Part shown: positions 8,927 through 16,784 of the stretch, piece after piece
How positions within the stretch are numbered: position 1 is the stretch's first letter
Layout of the letters: every line of letters starts with the position of its first letter
Source: an uncultured Candidatus Melainabacteria bacterium
GTDB taxonomy: Bacteria > Cyanobacteriota > Vampirovibrionia > Gastranaerophilales > Gastranaerophilaceae
Assembly: GCA_934693165.1 (NCBI GenBank)
Contig: CAKUUX010000001.1
Coordinates: 62,001-126,000 of the forward strand
Direction: 5' to 3'
Length of the DNA: 64,000 nucleotides
Program-made: the position numbers and the translations under genes
The notes under the pieces: generated by a model
The model's input: only the letters and a program-made list of their open reading frames with translations
The model's database searches: none
What the model was told of the DNA's origin: nothing

Positions 8927-11900
8927 ATGGAAAATATGTACACACAAACAAAAAATGCTCCAGAATTTATTAATAAACAGATGGATAAAAAAGCTTTAAA
9001 CAAGCTATTATCTCAAATTTATCTTGAATACGGCGGAGCTAAAGCAGCAGAACTTGCTAATACATTAAAAAATTTGGGTTACCATTACGCAACTAAATCA
9101 GGCGTAACAATTTCAATTTCTGACTTGTCAGTTCCAGAATCTAAAAAAGATTTATTGAACGAAGCAGAAGCAGAAATTGAAAAATCTACAACTCGTTATT
9201 TAAAAGGTGAAATTACAGAAGTAGAAAGATATACAAAGGTTATCGACACTTGGTCTGAAACAACAGCTAAATTAACAGCTCAAGTAGTTGAAAACTTTGA
9301 TAGATTGAACCCAGTTTATATGATGGCATTCTCAGGTGCCAGAGGTAACTTATCACAAGTATCACAATTAGTTGGTATGCGTGGATTGATGGCAGATGCG
9401 CAAGGTCAAATCATCGACTTACCTATTAAAGCAAACTTTAAAGAAGGTCTATCTTGTACAGAATACATCATTTCATCATACGGTGCTCGTAAAGGTCTTG
9501 TAGATACAGCGTTAAAAACAGCTGACTCTGGTTACTTAACAAGACGTCTAGTTGACGTTGCACAAGATGTTATCATTCGTGATGCTGATTGCCATGGCAC
9601 AAAACATATCATGTTAAAGAGTATTACTGATGGTGGTTCTGTTATCGTTCCTTTAATCGATAGATTATTAGGTAGAACAATTGCACAAGACATTGTTGAT
9701 GAAGATGGTACAGTTCTTGTAACAGCAAACACAACAATGGGCCGTGAAGATATTGAAAAAATTCGTCACTTAAACTTAGAAGAACTTGCAGTTCGTTCAG
9801 GTTTAACTTGTGAATTAGAATATGGTGTTTGCCAAAAATGTTATGGTTGGGCAATGACAACTCAAAAACTTGTTGATGTTGGTGAAGCAATCGGTATTAT
9901 CGCAGCTCAATCAATTGGTGAACCTGGTACACAGTTAACAATGAGAACATTCCACACAGGTGGTGTATTCAAAGGTTCTGGTGCTATGAAAACTGTTGAA
10001 GCTAAAGATTCTGGTAAAATCTCTTGCAAATTAAAAACTAGAGAAGTAAGAACTCGTCACGGGGATGTTGTAAAACTTTCTATGTACGAAGTTGAAGCCG
10101 AAATCAAAGGTGCTAAGAGAACAACTAAATACCACATTCCTGCTGGTGCAACAATCTTCTTTACAGATGGTCAAGAAGTTGAAAAGGGATTCAAACTTGC
10201 TGAATACGAACCAGTATCACAAGGGGATGGTTCTCGTTTAACAGAAAAAGCTACAAAAGATATTACATCTGACTTATCAGGTGAAGTTATTTTCAAAGAC
10301 TTTATTGCTGATGAAAAGAAAGATAGACAAGGTAACATTTCAAGAACAGCTAACAAACAAGGTATTGTTTGGGTTCTTGGTGGTGATGTTTATAACTTAC
10401 CAAGTGGTTCAAAACTTTTAGTTAAAGACGGTCAAAAAATGAAAGAGGGCGAAAAGCTTGCTGAAACATTGACTGTTTGTGAACACGGTGGTGAAGTTCG
10501 TATTGGTCAAGACCTTGTTATTGAAGAAACAAAATTTGAAGGTCATAAAATCAAGAAGATTGTTCAAGGTAAAGAATTAACAATCGTTATTGCATCATTA
10601 ATGCCATCAAATGCTACATTTGAACAAACTAAGAAAGAACAACTTTGGACAGTTGAAGCAACTGGTGAAAAATATATTGTTAAATCTCCAGTTGATACTC
10701 CAGTTGAAAATGGTATGATTATTGCCGAATTAATCAATGGTGACTGCTCAGTTGAATCTTCTGGTGAAATCAAATATATCGACGTTGAAGTTGATGAAAA
10801 TCAAATAATTACAAAATCAGGTGATGTTGTATTTATTCCTGAAGAAGTTCACCAATTAAGCAAAGATTCTGCTTTAAAAATGGTTGAATCAGGAAGTTAT
10901 GTAACAGCTGGTACAGAAATCGTTAAAGACGTATATTGTCACTTAGACGGTATCGTTGAAATTAAAGAATACAATGATGTAATTCACGAAGCTGTAATCA
11001 GACCTGGTCAAATTCATACATTATCAAGTGTTTCTGAATTAAAAGTTGAAGAAAACGAAGTTATCAAAAAAGGAACAGTTATTGCAGACGGTATTAAAGC
11101 AAAAGAAACTTCTATCGTTACAGTAATGGATTCTGAAGATGATTTCGCTGATATCGATGATTTAGATGAAGAACTTGATACATCATTGAGTTTGGATGAA
11201 GAAAACATTACAGACAAACCAATTCAAATTTTGGTAAGACCTGTAAAAGTTATCAAAATTAAACCTCAAGAAGTTTCAATTAAATTTGACAAAACTGATG
11301 ATTTAATTGACATCGTTCCTGTAACACAATTACAATATAAAGACGGTGCTAGAGTTAGAAATCTTGACGGTGCTACATTAACAAGAACAAGTTTAGTTCT
11401 TCAAATGCAAGGTTACTTATCACACTTAAAAGGTATGGTAGAACTTGATAAGAACAATAACTTGAAGATTGTTGTATTAGAAACATTAATTGTTCGTCGT
11501 GAAATTGAAGGTAATTCTAAATTGAATTCTTCAATGCAAACTGAATTGTTAGTTAACCACGGTGACGTTATTGAACCAAAAACTCCAGTTGCAAAAACAC
11601 AAGTACTAGTAATCAATGATGGTGTTGCTTCAATTAAGAAAGCTGAAGAAGACGCAAGAAGATTATTATTAGTTTGTGAAAACTTTGAATCAAAAGTTGC
11701 AATTAAAACAAAACCTCTTGTAAAAGCTGGAGATATGGTTAAATTAGACGATTTACTATCAGAAGGTGGCGACAGATCACCAGTTTCTGGTCAAGTAGTT
11801 TCTGTATCAAAATCAGAAGTAGTCGTAAGAGAAGGTAGACCATACTTAATCAGCCCAGGTACTCAGTTACTAGTTGAAGAAAATTCATTAGTACTACGTG

Positions 11901-12772
11901 GTGATATGTTGGCTACATTGTTATATGAAAGACAAAAAACAGGTGATATCGTTCAAGGTCTTCCAAGAGTTGAAGAATTACTTGAAGGTAGAAAACCTAA
12001 AGATAGTGCAATTCTTGCTGAGTTTGACGGTAAAGCTATTATTGAAACAGATGATGATATGCCAAGATTGTATTTAGAAACTGAAGACGGTTCAAGAACT
12101 GAAATCAAATTCGCAATTGATGCAAATATTATCGTTTCAAACGGTGAAAAGATTAAAAAAGGTCAACCATTAACAAGTGGTTCACTAAATCCTCATGACG
12201 TTATGAGATTATGTGGTCCAGAAGTTGCACAACAATATCTAGTAGATGAAGTACAACGTGTATATCGTTCACAAGGTGTAGAAATTGCTGATAAACACAT
12301 TGAAATCATCGTTCGTCAAATGACTAAGAAAGTTAAAGTTATCGAACCAGGTGATACAAAACTTCTTCCAGGCGAACTTGTTGAAATGCAAACATTTGAA
12401 AAAGAAAACAAGGAAGCAGTTGCGAACGGTTTACAAGCAGCAACTTGTGAATACATGTTATTAGGTATTACAAAAGCTTCATTGAATACTGAATCATTTA
12501 TTTCAGCAGCTTCATTCCAAGAAACAACAAGAATTCTTACTGAAGCAGCTGTAGATGGTAAGAAAGACTTATTGAGAGGTTTGAAAGAAAACGTTATCAT
12601 TGGTCGTCTAATCCCTGCAGGTACAGGTTACCATCACTTGACTCATGCAAATGAGGAAAAGGATAAAGAAGCACAAAGAAGAGCAGCAGCACGTAACCAA
12701 GCTAGAAAACCTTCTGCAATCTTAGAAGAAATTGAAGGTATGTTTGGCGCTCCTGACTTCACTATTGAGTAA
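8927..12772 (+). CDS. rpoC2: RNA polymerase beta' subunit (C-terminal half)
   Basis: 1281 aa carrying the C-terminal half of bacterial beta'. It opens with the F-loop/bridge helix region (F-S-G-A-R-G-N, V-G-M-R-G-L-M near 140-152) and continues with the second zinc site, with cysteines near 220 and at T-C-E-L, G-V-C-Q-K-C near 294-304. The trigger-loop-side A-A-Q-S-I-G-E-P-G-T-Q-L-T motif follows near 325. Residues from about 350 to 1000 form a long insert between trigger-loop halves, with repeated beta-rich units (V-x-x-G-x-x-L/I), matching the SI3 sandwich-barrel-hybrid insertion of Cyanobacteria. The core resumes at Q-G-L-P-R-V-E-E-L-L (near 1009) and S-F-Q-E-T-T-R-I-L-T (near 1195). A terminator follows at 12788. 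Confidence 0.98.
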   Translation: MENMYTQTKNAPEFINKQMDKKALNKLLSQIYLEYGGAKAAELANTLKNLGYHYATKSGVTISISDLSVPESKKDLLNEAEAEIEKSTTRYLKGEITEVERYTKVIDTWSETTAKLTAQVVENFDRLNPVYMMAFSGARGNLSQVSQLVGMRGLMADAQGQIIDLPIKANFKEGLSCTEYIISSYGARKGLVDTALKTADSGYLTRRLVDVAQDVIIRDADCHGTKHIMLKSITDGGSVIVPLIDRLLGRTIAQDIVDEDGTVLVTANTTMGREDIEKIRHLNLEELAVRSGLTCELEYGVCQKCYGWAMTTQKLVDVGEAIGIIAAQSIGEPGTQLTMRTFHTGGVFKGSGAMKTVEAKDSGKISCKLKTREVRTRHGDVVKLSMYEVEAEIKGAKRTTKYHIPAGATIFFTDGQEVEKGFKLAEYEPVSQGDGSRLTEKATKDITSDLSGEVIFKDFIADEKKDRQGNISRTANKQGIVWVLGGDVYNLPSGSKLLVKDGQKMKEGEKLAETLTVCEHGGEVRIGQDLVIEETKFEGHKIKKIVQGKELTIVIASLMPSNATFEQTKKEQLWTVEATGEKYIVKSPVDTPVENGMIIAELINGDCSVESSGEIKYIDVEVDENQIITKSGDVVFIPEEVHQLSKDSALKMVESGSYVTAGTEIVKDVYCHLDGIVEIKEYNDVIHEAVIRPGQIHTLSSVSELKVEENEVIKKGTVIADGIKAKETSIVTVMDSEDDFADIDDLDEELDTSLSLDEENITDKPIQILVRPVKVIKIKPQEVSIKFDKTDDLIDIVPVTQLQYKDGARVRNLDGATLTRTSLVLQMQGYLSHLKGMVELDKNNNLKIVVLETLIVRREIEGNSKLNSSMQTELLVNHGDVIEPKTPVAKTQVLVINDGVASIKKAEEDARRLLLVCENFESKVAIKTKPLVKAGDMVKLDDLLSEGGDRSPVSGQVVSVSKSEVVVREGRPYLISPGTQLLVEENSLVLRGDMLATLLYERQKTGDIVQGLPRVEELLEGRKPKDSAILAEFDGKAIIETDDDMPRLYLETEDGSRTEIKFAIDANIIVSNGEKIKKGQPLTSGSLNPHDVMRLCGPEVAQQYLVDEVQRVYRSQGVEIADKHIEIIVRQMTKKVKVIEPGDTKLLPGELVEMQTFEKENKEAVANGLQAATCEYMLLGITKASLNTESFISAASFQETTRILTEAAVDGKKDLLRGLKENVIIGRLIPAGTGYHHLTHANEEKDKEAQRRAAARNQARKPSAILEEIEGMFGAPDFTIE

Positions 12773-12787
12773 TTCGATAGTTAATTG

Positions 12788-12823
12788 ACAAAAAAGCAAG
12801 TTTGTTTCAAACTTGCTTTTTTT
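12788..12823 (+). terminator. Intrinsic terminator of the rpoB-rpoC1-rpoC2 operon
   Basis: AAGCAAGTTT at 12794-12803 pairs with AAACTTGCTT at 12809-12818 around a five-base loop, followed by a run of seven Ts with the stem end. It lies 15 bases after the rpoC2 stop and ends transcription before the Maf-like gene. Confidence 0.85.
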
Positions 12824-12847
12824 GTTTATAGTTGGTATTTTTATTTT

Positions 12848-14608
12848 ATGTTTAATCAAAATGTTTTATCTTTAAAAAAATGTAATCTTAACTTAGCTGA
12901 CAAGTTGATTGGGCTTTCTTTTGACAAAGCAAGAGAAACTATTGATATTGCAAAGTCAGAGAGTGATGATGTTATTTTTATAAAAAATAATATTCCTCTT
13001 GAAAGTACAGTTAATCCTATAGAAGAGGCGTTTTATGAAGTACAATCTTCTATAAAATCTTCTATGGGGGCGTTTGATTTTATAATTATTTTTGGCTTAG
13101 GTGTTGGGTACATGCTAGATTATATTTTTGAAAAATATAATAGTAAAATTATTTTGGTTGAACCTGACATAAATGTTATGAGAACAGCTTTTGAGATGGT
13201 TGATTATTCAAAATATCTTGAAAGTGGTCGTCTTTTTATGACTTGTAATTATGAAGATGTTTATAAATATCTTTCTAAAAAATATATTATTAATGATAAG
13301 GTCGAAATTGTATTTTTAAAACAATATATAAGTTTGTATGCAAATGATATAAAGTCTTTTACAGAAAAAATATATGAAACTTGTGCAGTGAAAATTTCTG
13401 ATATAAACACAATTAAAAAAAATTCAGAAGCATGGGTGTCTTCAAGTATCAGATTTGTAAAAAATAGTGGTCAAACTTATCCAGTAAGTCTTTTAGACAA
13501 AAAATTTGAGGGCAGAACGGCACTTGTGCTTGGTGCTGGCCCAAGTTTGAAGGATAACATTGACTATATTAAAAAATATTCAGATAGATTAGTTATTTTT
13601 GCAATAAATAGAACTATAAATTTTTTACTAGAGTATGGTATTATTCCAAATTTTGCTATCTTTACTGATACTAAACATATTAAGAATACATTTAATTTTA
13701 ATGCCCCTCAATTAAAAGATATAAACTTTGTTGTAGATATAAAAGCAGATGCTGAACTTTATAACGTTCTTAAAAAGCGTTGTTTTATATATTATCCTAA
13801 TAATTTTGATTTAGCAAAAATTTTGGCTGAAAAGAACTCTTATATTCATCTGTACCAGACTGCTGGAACATCAACTTTTTGTGCTTTGATTTGCGCAAAA
13901 GAATTGGGTTGCAAAAATGTTATTTTATCAGGTGTTGATTTAGCTTTTAAGAACGATACTCCGTATTGCTCTGATTCTTATGCAGTTAATCTAAAAGTTG
14001 ATAAGGACAAAGTTACAATTGGAAGTATGGAAAAAAAGATTGTTTTCGTTAAATCTGTTACAGGAGAACTTGTTAAAACAAGAGAAGATTATGAAATTTT
14101 TATTAAACAATTCCAAAATTTCTTTAAAGAAAATCCTCAGATAAAAGCTTATAATACATCAAGTTTTGGTGCTCAGATAGATGGTACTACAAATTTTAAT
14201 TTTGAAGAAATTATGTCAAAAATTGAAATTCCTTTTGATAATAAATCTATAGAAGATATTATAAATGATACGTTATATAGAAGTGATTATAACCCTGTAG
14301 AACTTAAAAAAGAAGCTAGAAACATTGTGAGAAATGAAGAAGAATTAAACTTTGAAATAAGAGGCTCTATCAAAACTCTTTTAAATAGAGATGTTAACGA
14401 TGAAGTTTTTTACGTTACTTCTTTTACTATTTTAGATAAAATTTCTAAAACTATATTTTTATCTCAACTTCTTCAATTTGAACTTTTAAATTGTACAAAA
14501 TTAATTTCACAAGAAAATACTGTTCAAAAAAGAGCAAGTTTTGAATTATTTTTAGAAGAAACTTTGAAAAAAGTAGACTTTTTAAATGTTAGACTTGCTG
14601 AGATTTAA
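12848..14608 (+). CDS. Maf/DUF115-type motility accessory glycosyltransferase
   Basis: 586 aa with ATG at 12848. A TTG 63 bases further upstream is in frame but lies inside the rpoC2 terminator, so I reject it. The central domain carries the Maf/DUF115 hallmarks: V-L-G-A-G-P-S-L-K-D near residue 228, a F-A-I-N-R-T then I-F-T-D-T-K segment, and T-A-G-T-S-T-F-C-A followed by S-G-V-D-L-A-F near 338-367. Known Maf proteins (Campylobacter, Aeromonas, Magnetospirillum, Geobacillus) transfer nonulosonic acids such as pseudaminic acid to flagellin in the cytoplasm. Four flagellin genes lie 30 kb away, which supports that role. No Shine-Dalgarno is seen; an extended -10-like TGG-TATTTT ends six bases before the ATG. 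Confidence 0.85.
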   Translation: MFNQNVLSLKKCNLNLADKLIGLSFDKARETIDIAKSESDDVIFIKNNIPLESTVNPIEEAFYEVQSSIKSSMGAFDFIIIFGLGVGYMLDYIFEKYNSKIILVEPDINVMRTAFEMVDYSKYLESGRLFMTCNYEDVYKYLSKKYIINDKVEIVFLKQYISLYANDIKSFTEKIYETCAVKISDINTIKKNSEAWVSSSIRFVKNSGQTYPVSLLDKKFEGRTALVLGAGPSLKDNIDYIKKYSDRLVIFAINRTINFLLEYGIIPNFAIFTDTKHIKNTFNFNAPQLKDINFVVDIKADAELYNVLKKRCFIYYPNNFDLAKILAEKNSYIHLYQTAGTSTFCALICAKELGCKNVILSGVDLAFKNDTPYCSDSYAVNLKVDKDKVTIGSMEKKIVFVKSVTGELVKTREDYEIFIKQFQNFFKENPQIKAYNTSSFGAQIDGTTNFNFEEIMSKIEIPFDNKSIEDIINDTLYRSDYNPVELKKEARNIVRNEEELNFEIRGSIKTLLNRDVNDEVFYVTSFTILDKISKTIFLSQLLQFELLNCTKLISQENTVQKRASFELFLEETLKKVDFLNVRLAEI

Positions 14609-14675
14609 GGAATAATATAAATATATGATGAAAAAATAATCATAATTCTTTAAACTGTTAAAAAAGGATTTTCTT

Positions 14676-14939
14676 ATGAGTTTCAATTTTAACCCTGTTG
14701 GCAATGAATTTAATCAACCAATAATCAAACAATCTTCAAGTGTTGGAGATGGTAGTGGTGGAAATACAGGGTATTTTCAACAAGAACAACAAGAAGAAGA
14801 CGAACAAGAACAAGAAAAAGATGAATTCGACAAAAGTATCTTCAATGAAGATGATGACGATTCATTTTTGCAAGAGAGCGATTCTGATTTGGCAAAAAAA
14901 ATCTTTGACAAATTTAAAAAACTCTTTGGTAATAAATAA
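14676..14939 (+). CDS. Small acidic protein of unknown function
   Basis: 87 aa, preceded by AAAAAGGA with good spacing. The N-terminus (F-N-P-V-G-N-E-F-N-Q-P) is polar, residues 35-70 are strongly acidic and Gln-rich (runs of E, Q and D), and the last 15 residues form a basic amphipathic segment (K-K-I-F-D-K-F-K-K-L-F-G-N-K). I recognise no family. The acidic disordered middle with a basic tail suggests a binding or adaptor protein. It follows the Maf-like gene by 67 bases on the same strand and may share its transcript. Confidence 0.6.
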   Translation: MSFNFNPVGNEFNQPIIKQSSSVGDGSGGNTGYFQQEQQEEDEQEQEKDEFDKSIFNEDDDDSFLQESDSDLAKKIFDKFKKLFGNK

Positions 14940-15018
14940 AAATACTAAGGGGTAAATGGTTACACTAAATAATCTGTCTATTTAATTAAGAACATTTTGA
15001 CCTCTAAAATAAACACTT

Positions 15019-15282
15019 TTAGGCTTTTCTTTTTTGGTATTTATATTTGATATGAAGACCAATATCTATTAGTAAGAAAAGCATGTTTAGTATGTACAAA
15101 ATTATTACCAAATCTGGGCTATATAAGACTTTGTGTATAATCCCGAAAACATAACCCAATAATATTAAAAATGAAAATCGTAAGCTTTTTCCGTCTACAC
15201 TTTTTGCTTTAAATGTTTTGTAAGCTGCTATAGGCCAACTTGCCCCAAAACATACCATCATTCCTGCTTCAAAAATACTCAT
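15019..15282 (-). CDS. Small PQ-loop-like (SemiSWEET-like) membrane protein
   Basis: 87 aa from the ATG at 15282, chosen because AAAGG sits 7 bases upstream; an in-frame TTG six codons earlier is less likely. It has three hydrophobic helices, about residues 3-22, 36-55 and 58-78. The first helix ends W-P-I-A-A-Y-K-T-F-K-A-K-S-V-D-G-K-S-L-R, which resembles the PQ-loop region of SemiSWEET and PQ-loop transporters (P-Q-x-x-K-x-x-K-x-K-S-x-x-G-x-S), with Q replaced by I. Such proteins dimerise and can carry sugars or other small solutes; the substrate here is unknown. It is divergent from the LysR gene with a 100-base shared promoter gap, so that regulator may control it. Confidence 0.65.
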   Translation of the reverse strand: MSIFEAGMMVCFGASWPIAAYKTFKAKSVDGKSLRFSFLILLGYVFGIIHKVLYSPDLVIILYILNMLFLLIDIGLHIKYKYQKRKA

Positions 15283-15367
15283 ATCTTTTTCCTTTCGCAA
15301 TTATAATAAACCTAAATTGTCATAATTAAAAATACTAATTTTTAATTATAATTATAAGTTTTTCTTA

Positions 15368-15376
15368 TGGTATAAT
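15368..15376 (+). promoter_or_regulatory. Extended -10 promoter of the LysR gene (leaderless)
   Basis: TGG-TATAAT, an extended -10 (TGnTATAAT), is followed by only six bases (all T) before the ATG at 15383. No ribosome-binding sequence fits in that space, so transcription should start at or next to the start codon. No good -35 is present, which is usual for extended -10 promoters. Confidence 0.7.
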
Positions 15377-15382
15377 TTTTTT

Positions 15383-16252
15383 ATGAATATAAATCAATTG
15401 AAATACATAGTTACTATAGCTGAGGAATTGAATATAACAAAAGCATCTAAAAAGCTTTTTGTTTCGCAATCTTCTTTGAGTCAATGTATTAAAACTATTG
15501 AAAAAGAAATAGGTGCAAAAATATTCGAAACAAATATTACTCCTTTAAAACTAACTTATGCTGGTGAAATTTATATAAATTGGGCAAAAGAAGTTTTGAC
15601 TTCTCAAGATGAGATGATGGAGAAAGTAAAAGAAATTTCTACTCAGAATAATGTTAGAATTATTGTGGGTGTTGCAACTCATAGAAGTATATATCTTTTA
15701 CCACAGGTGATAAAAGAGTTTAGAAATTTGTATCCTCTTTCTTTTGTTGTTATAAAAGAATATCCGACGCCGATACTTCATAAGATGTTGGAAAATCAAG
15801 AACTAGATTTGCTTTTGGATGAAAGCAATATTGATTCTGTTTTGTATAATAGTGAATTGTTGATGAGGGAAGAAATTTACTTAGATATTCCAAAAAATTG
15901 TTCATTAGAAAACGAAGAACTAGATTTAGCAGACTTAAAAGATTTTTCTTTTATAACACTTTCAAAAGAACAAATGTTGGGACGATTAGCAATTGATTTG
16001 TGTAAAAAATCTAAATTTGAACCAAATATTTTAGCTGAATGTAGAAATGTAGAAACGGCACATTCTCTTGTTGAACAGGGTTTAGGAGTAACTTTTATTC
16101 CTCAACTGTTTGTTAAATATAATAACAATGTTAATTATAAAAAAATTAAAAATTATAGACCAACTAGAGATATTTGCGCAATTTATAGTAAAAAATGTGG
16201 AAAATATTTAGAAGATTTTGTTTCTATAATAAAAAATGTATTGAATAATTAA
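15383..16252 (+). CDS. LysR-family transcriptional regulator
   Basis: 289 aa. Residues 1-60 are the winged helix-turn-helix (M-N-I-N-Q-L-K-Y, then L-N-I-T-K-A-S-K-K-L-F-V-S-Q-S-S-L-S-Q, I-K-T-I-E-K-E-I-G) typical of LysR. Residues 90-289 form the periplasmic-binding-protein-like effector domain, with the common G-x-G-V-T-F-I-P pattern near 233. Such regulators act as tetramers and often control a divergently transcribed neighbour, here the PQ-loop-like membrane protein. The effector cannot be predicted from sequence. The gene appears to be read from a leaderless mRNA. Confidence 0.92.
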   Translation: MNINQLKYIVTIAEELNITKASKKLFVSQSSLSQCIKTIEKEIGAKIFETNITPLKLTYAGEIYINWAKEVLTSQDEMMEKVKEISTQNNVRIIVGVATHRSIYLLPQVIKEFRNLYPLSFVVIKEYPTPILHKMLENQELDLLLDESNIDSVLYNSELLMREEIYLDIPKNCSLENEELDLADLKDFSFITLSKEQMLGRLAIDLCKKSKFEPNILAECRNVETAHSLVEQGLGVTFIPQLFVKYNNNVNYKKIKNYRPTRDICAIYSKKCGKYLEDFVSIIKNVLNN

Positions 16253-16276
16253 ATATTAACTGATGTAAATAGCATG

Positions 16277-16282
16277 TATAAT
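16277..16282 (+). promoter_or_regulatory. Candidate promoter for the structured leader
   Basis: A perfect TATAAT preceded by ATG lies 25 bases after the LysR stop. It would start transcription near 16289 and give a leader of about 200 bases before the 74-aa gene. No strong -35 is visible. Confidence 0.45.
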
Positions 16283-16309
16283 TTTTTGCATGTTTGATTT
16301 AGAATATAG

Positions 16310-16475
16310 GTAACAGATGAGGAAAGAAGGGGGAAGGTCCCACACTGGTCCGCAGCCGTATAGTCGGAATGCTTGTTTGTTTTACAACCTCGTGACAGGA
16401 AATAGAAATTAAAAGTTTAATTTTTAATTTCCCATTTCTGCTTTGACAAAGTAGGTTGCTGTGATATGCAAAAAT
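16310..16475 (+). ncRNA. Structured 5' leader, probable cobalamin-riboswitch variant
   Basis: A G+C-rich island in AT-rich DNA directly upstream of the 74-aa gene. Segments match the cobalamin (RF00174-type) core in order: GGTAACAG (16309-16316), GGGGGAAGG (16329-16337), CCGCAGCCGTATAG (16350-16363; compare CCGCAACTGTAAG), and GTCGGAATGC (16363-16372; compare GTCAGGAGACC). Downstream, CAACCT (16385-16390) can pair with AGGTTG (16453-16458), enclosing a long hairpin in which GAAATTAAAA (16405-16414) pairs with TTTTAATTTC (16422-16431). This could be the expression platform; the ribosome site GGAGAG follows at 16482. The consensus is recalled, not searched, so the ligand class is tentative; that the leader is structured is firmer. 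Confidence 0.55.
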
Positions 16476-16491
16476 TGTTAAGGAGAGAAAT

Positions 16492-16716
16492 ATGATTAGC
16501 AAAATTACACCAGTTTCTTTTAAAGGAACTACAGAACAACCAGCTGAGAATACTGAAACTCAAACTGTATCAACCATGCCGATTGCACAAGTTGAACCTC
16601 AAGTAGATACATTTACGAATAATAATAAAAAATCAGGTAATGGAAGTTTGTTCACTGGAATTATGGGTATTTTAGAAATGGTTAATACTCTTTTAAGCAT
16701 GACAGCTAAAAAATAA
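16492..16716 (+). CDS. 74-aa protein of unknown function under the structured leader
   Basis: 74 aa with a strong AAGGAGAG ribosome site. It starts M-I-S-K-I-T-P-V-S-F-K-G, followed by a Thr/Glu/Gln-rich disordered middle, and ends in a hydrophobic helix of about 20 residues (L-F-T-G-I-M-G-I-L-E-M-V-N-T-L-L-S-M) and A-K-K. I recognise no family. The C-terminal helix could be a membrane or tail-anchor segment. If the leader is a cobalamin riboswitch, a vitamin B12 link would be expected, yet nothing in the protein shows transport or binding motifs. It is monocistronic: a strong terminator follows 17 bases after the stop. Confidence 0.6.
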   Translation: MISKITPVSFKGTTEQPAENTETQTVSTMPIAQVEPQVDTFTNNNKKSGNGSLFTGIMGILEMVNTLLSMTAKK

Positions 16717-16732
16717 CGCTTATAAAGTATAA

Positions 16733-16768
16733 AACAAAAAACAGTTACATTTGTAACTGTTTTTTGTT
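16733..16768. terminator. Bidirectional intrinsic terminator
   Basis: AACAAAAAACAGTTAC (16733-16748) pairs perfectly with GTAACTGTTTTTTGTT (16753-16768) around a four-base loop. A and T runs flank the hairpin on both sides, so it can terminate the 74-aa gene on the plus strand and csaB on the minus strand. Confidence 0.85.
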
Positions 16769-16784
16769 ATGTGTATTTGTTTTG

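Noticed and set aside
12785..12847. N-terminal extension of the Maf-like protein from a TTG
   Set aside because: The extension runs through the rpoC2 terminator hairpin and lacks a ribosome site; the protein starts well at the ATG at 12848.
16318..16330. RNase P RNA-like GAGGAAAG word in the structured leader
   Set aside because: The rest of the RNase P core is absent and the region is far too short; the order of words fits a cobalamin-type leader better.
16299..16502. Minus-strand open frame across the structured leader
   Set aside because: No ribosome site or recognisable protein; it is the complement of the structured RNA.
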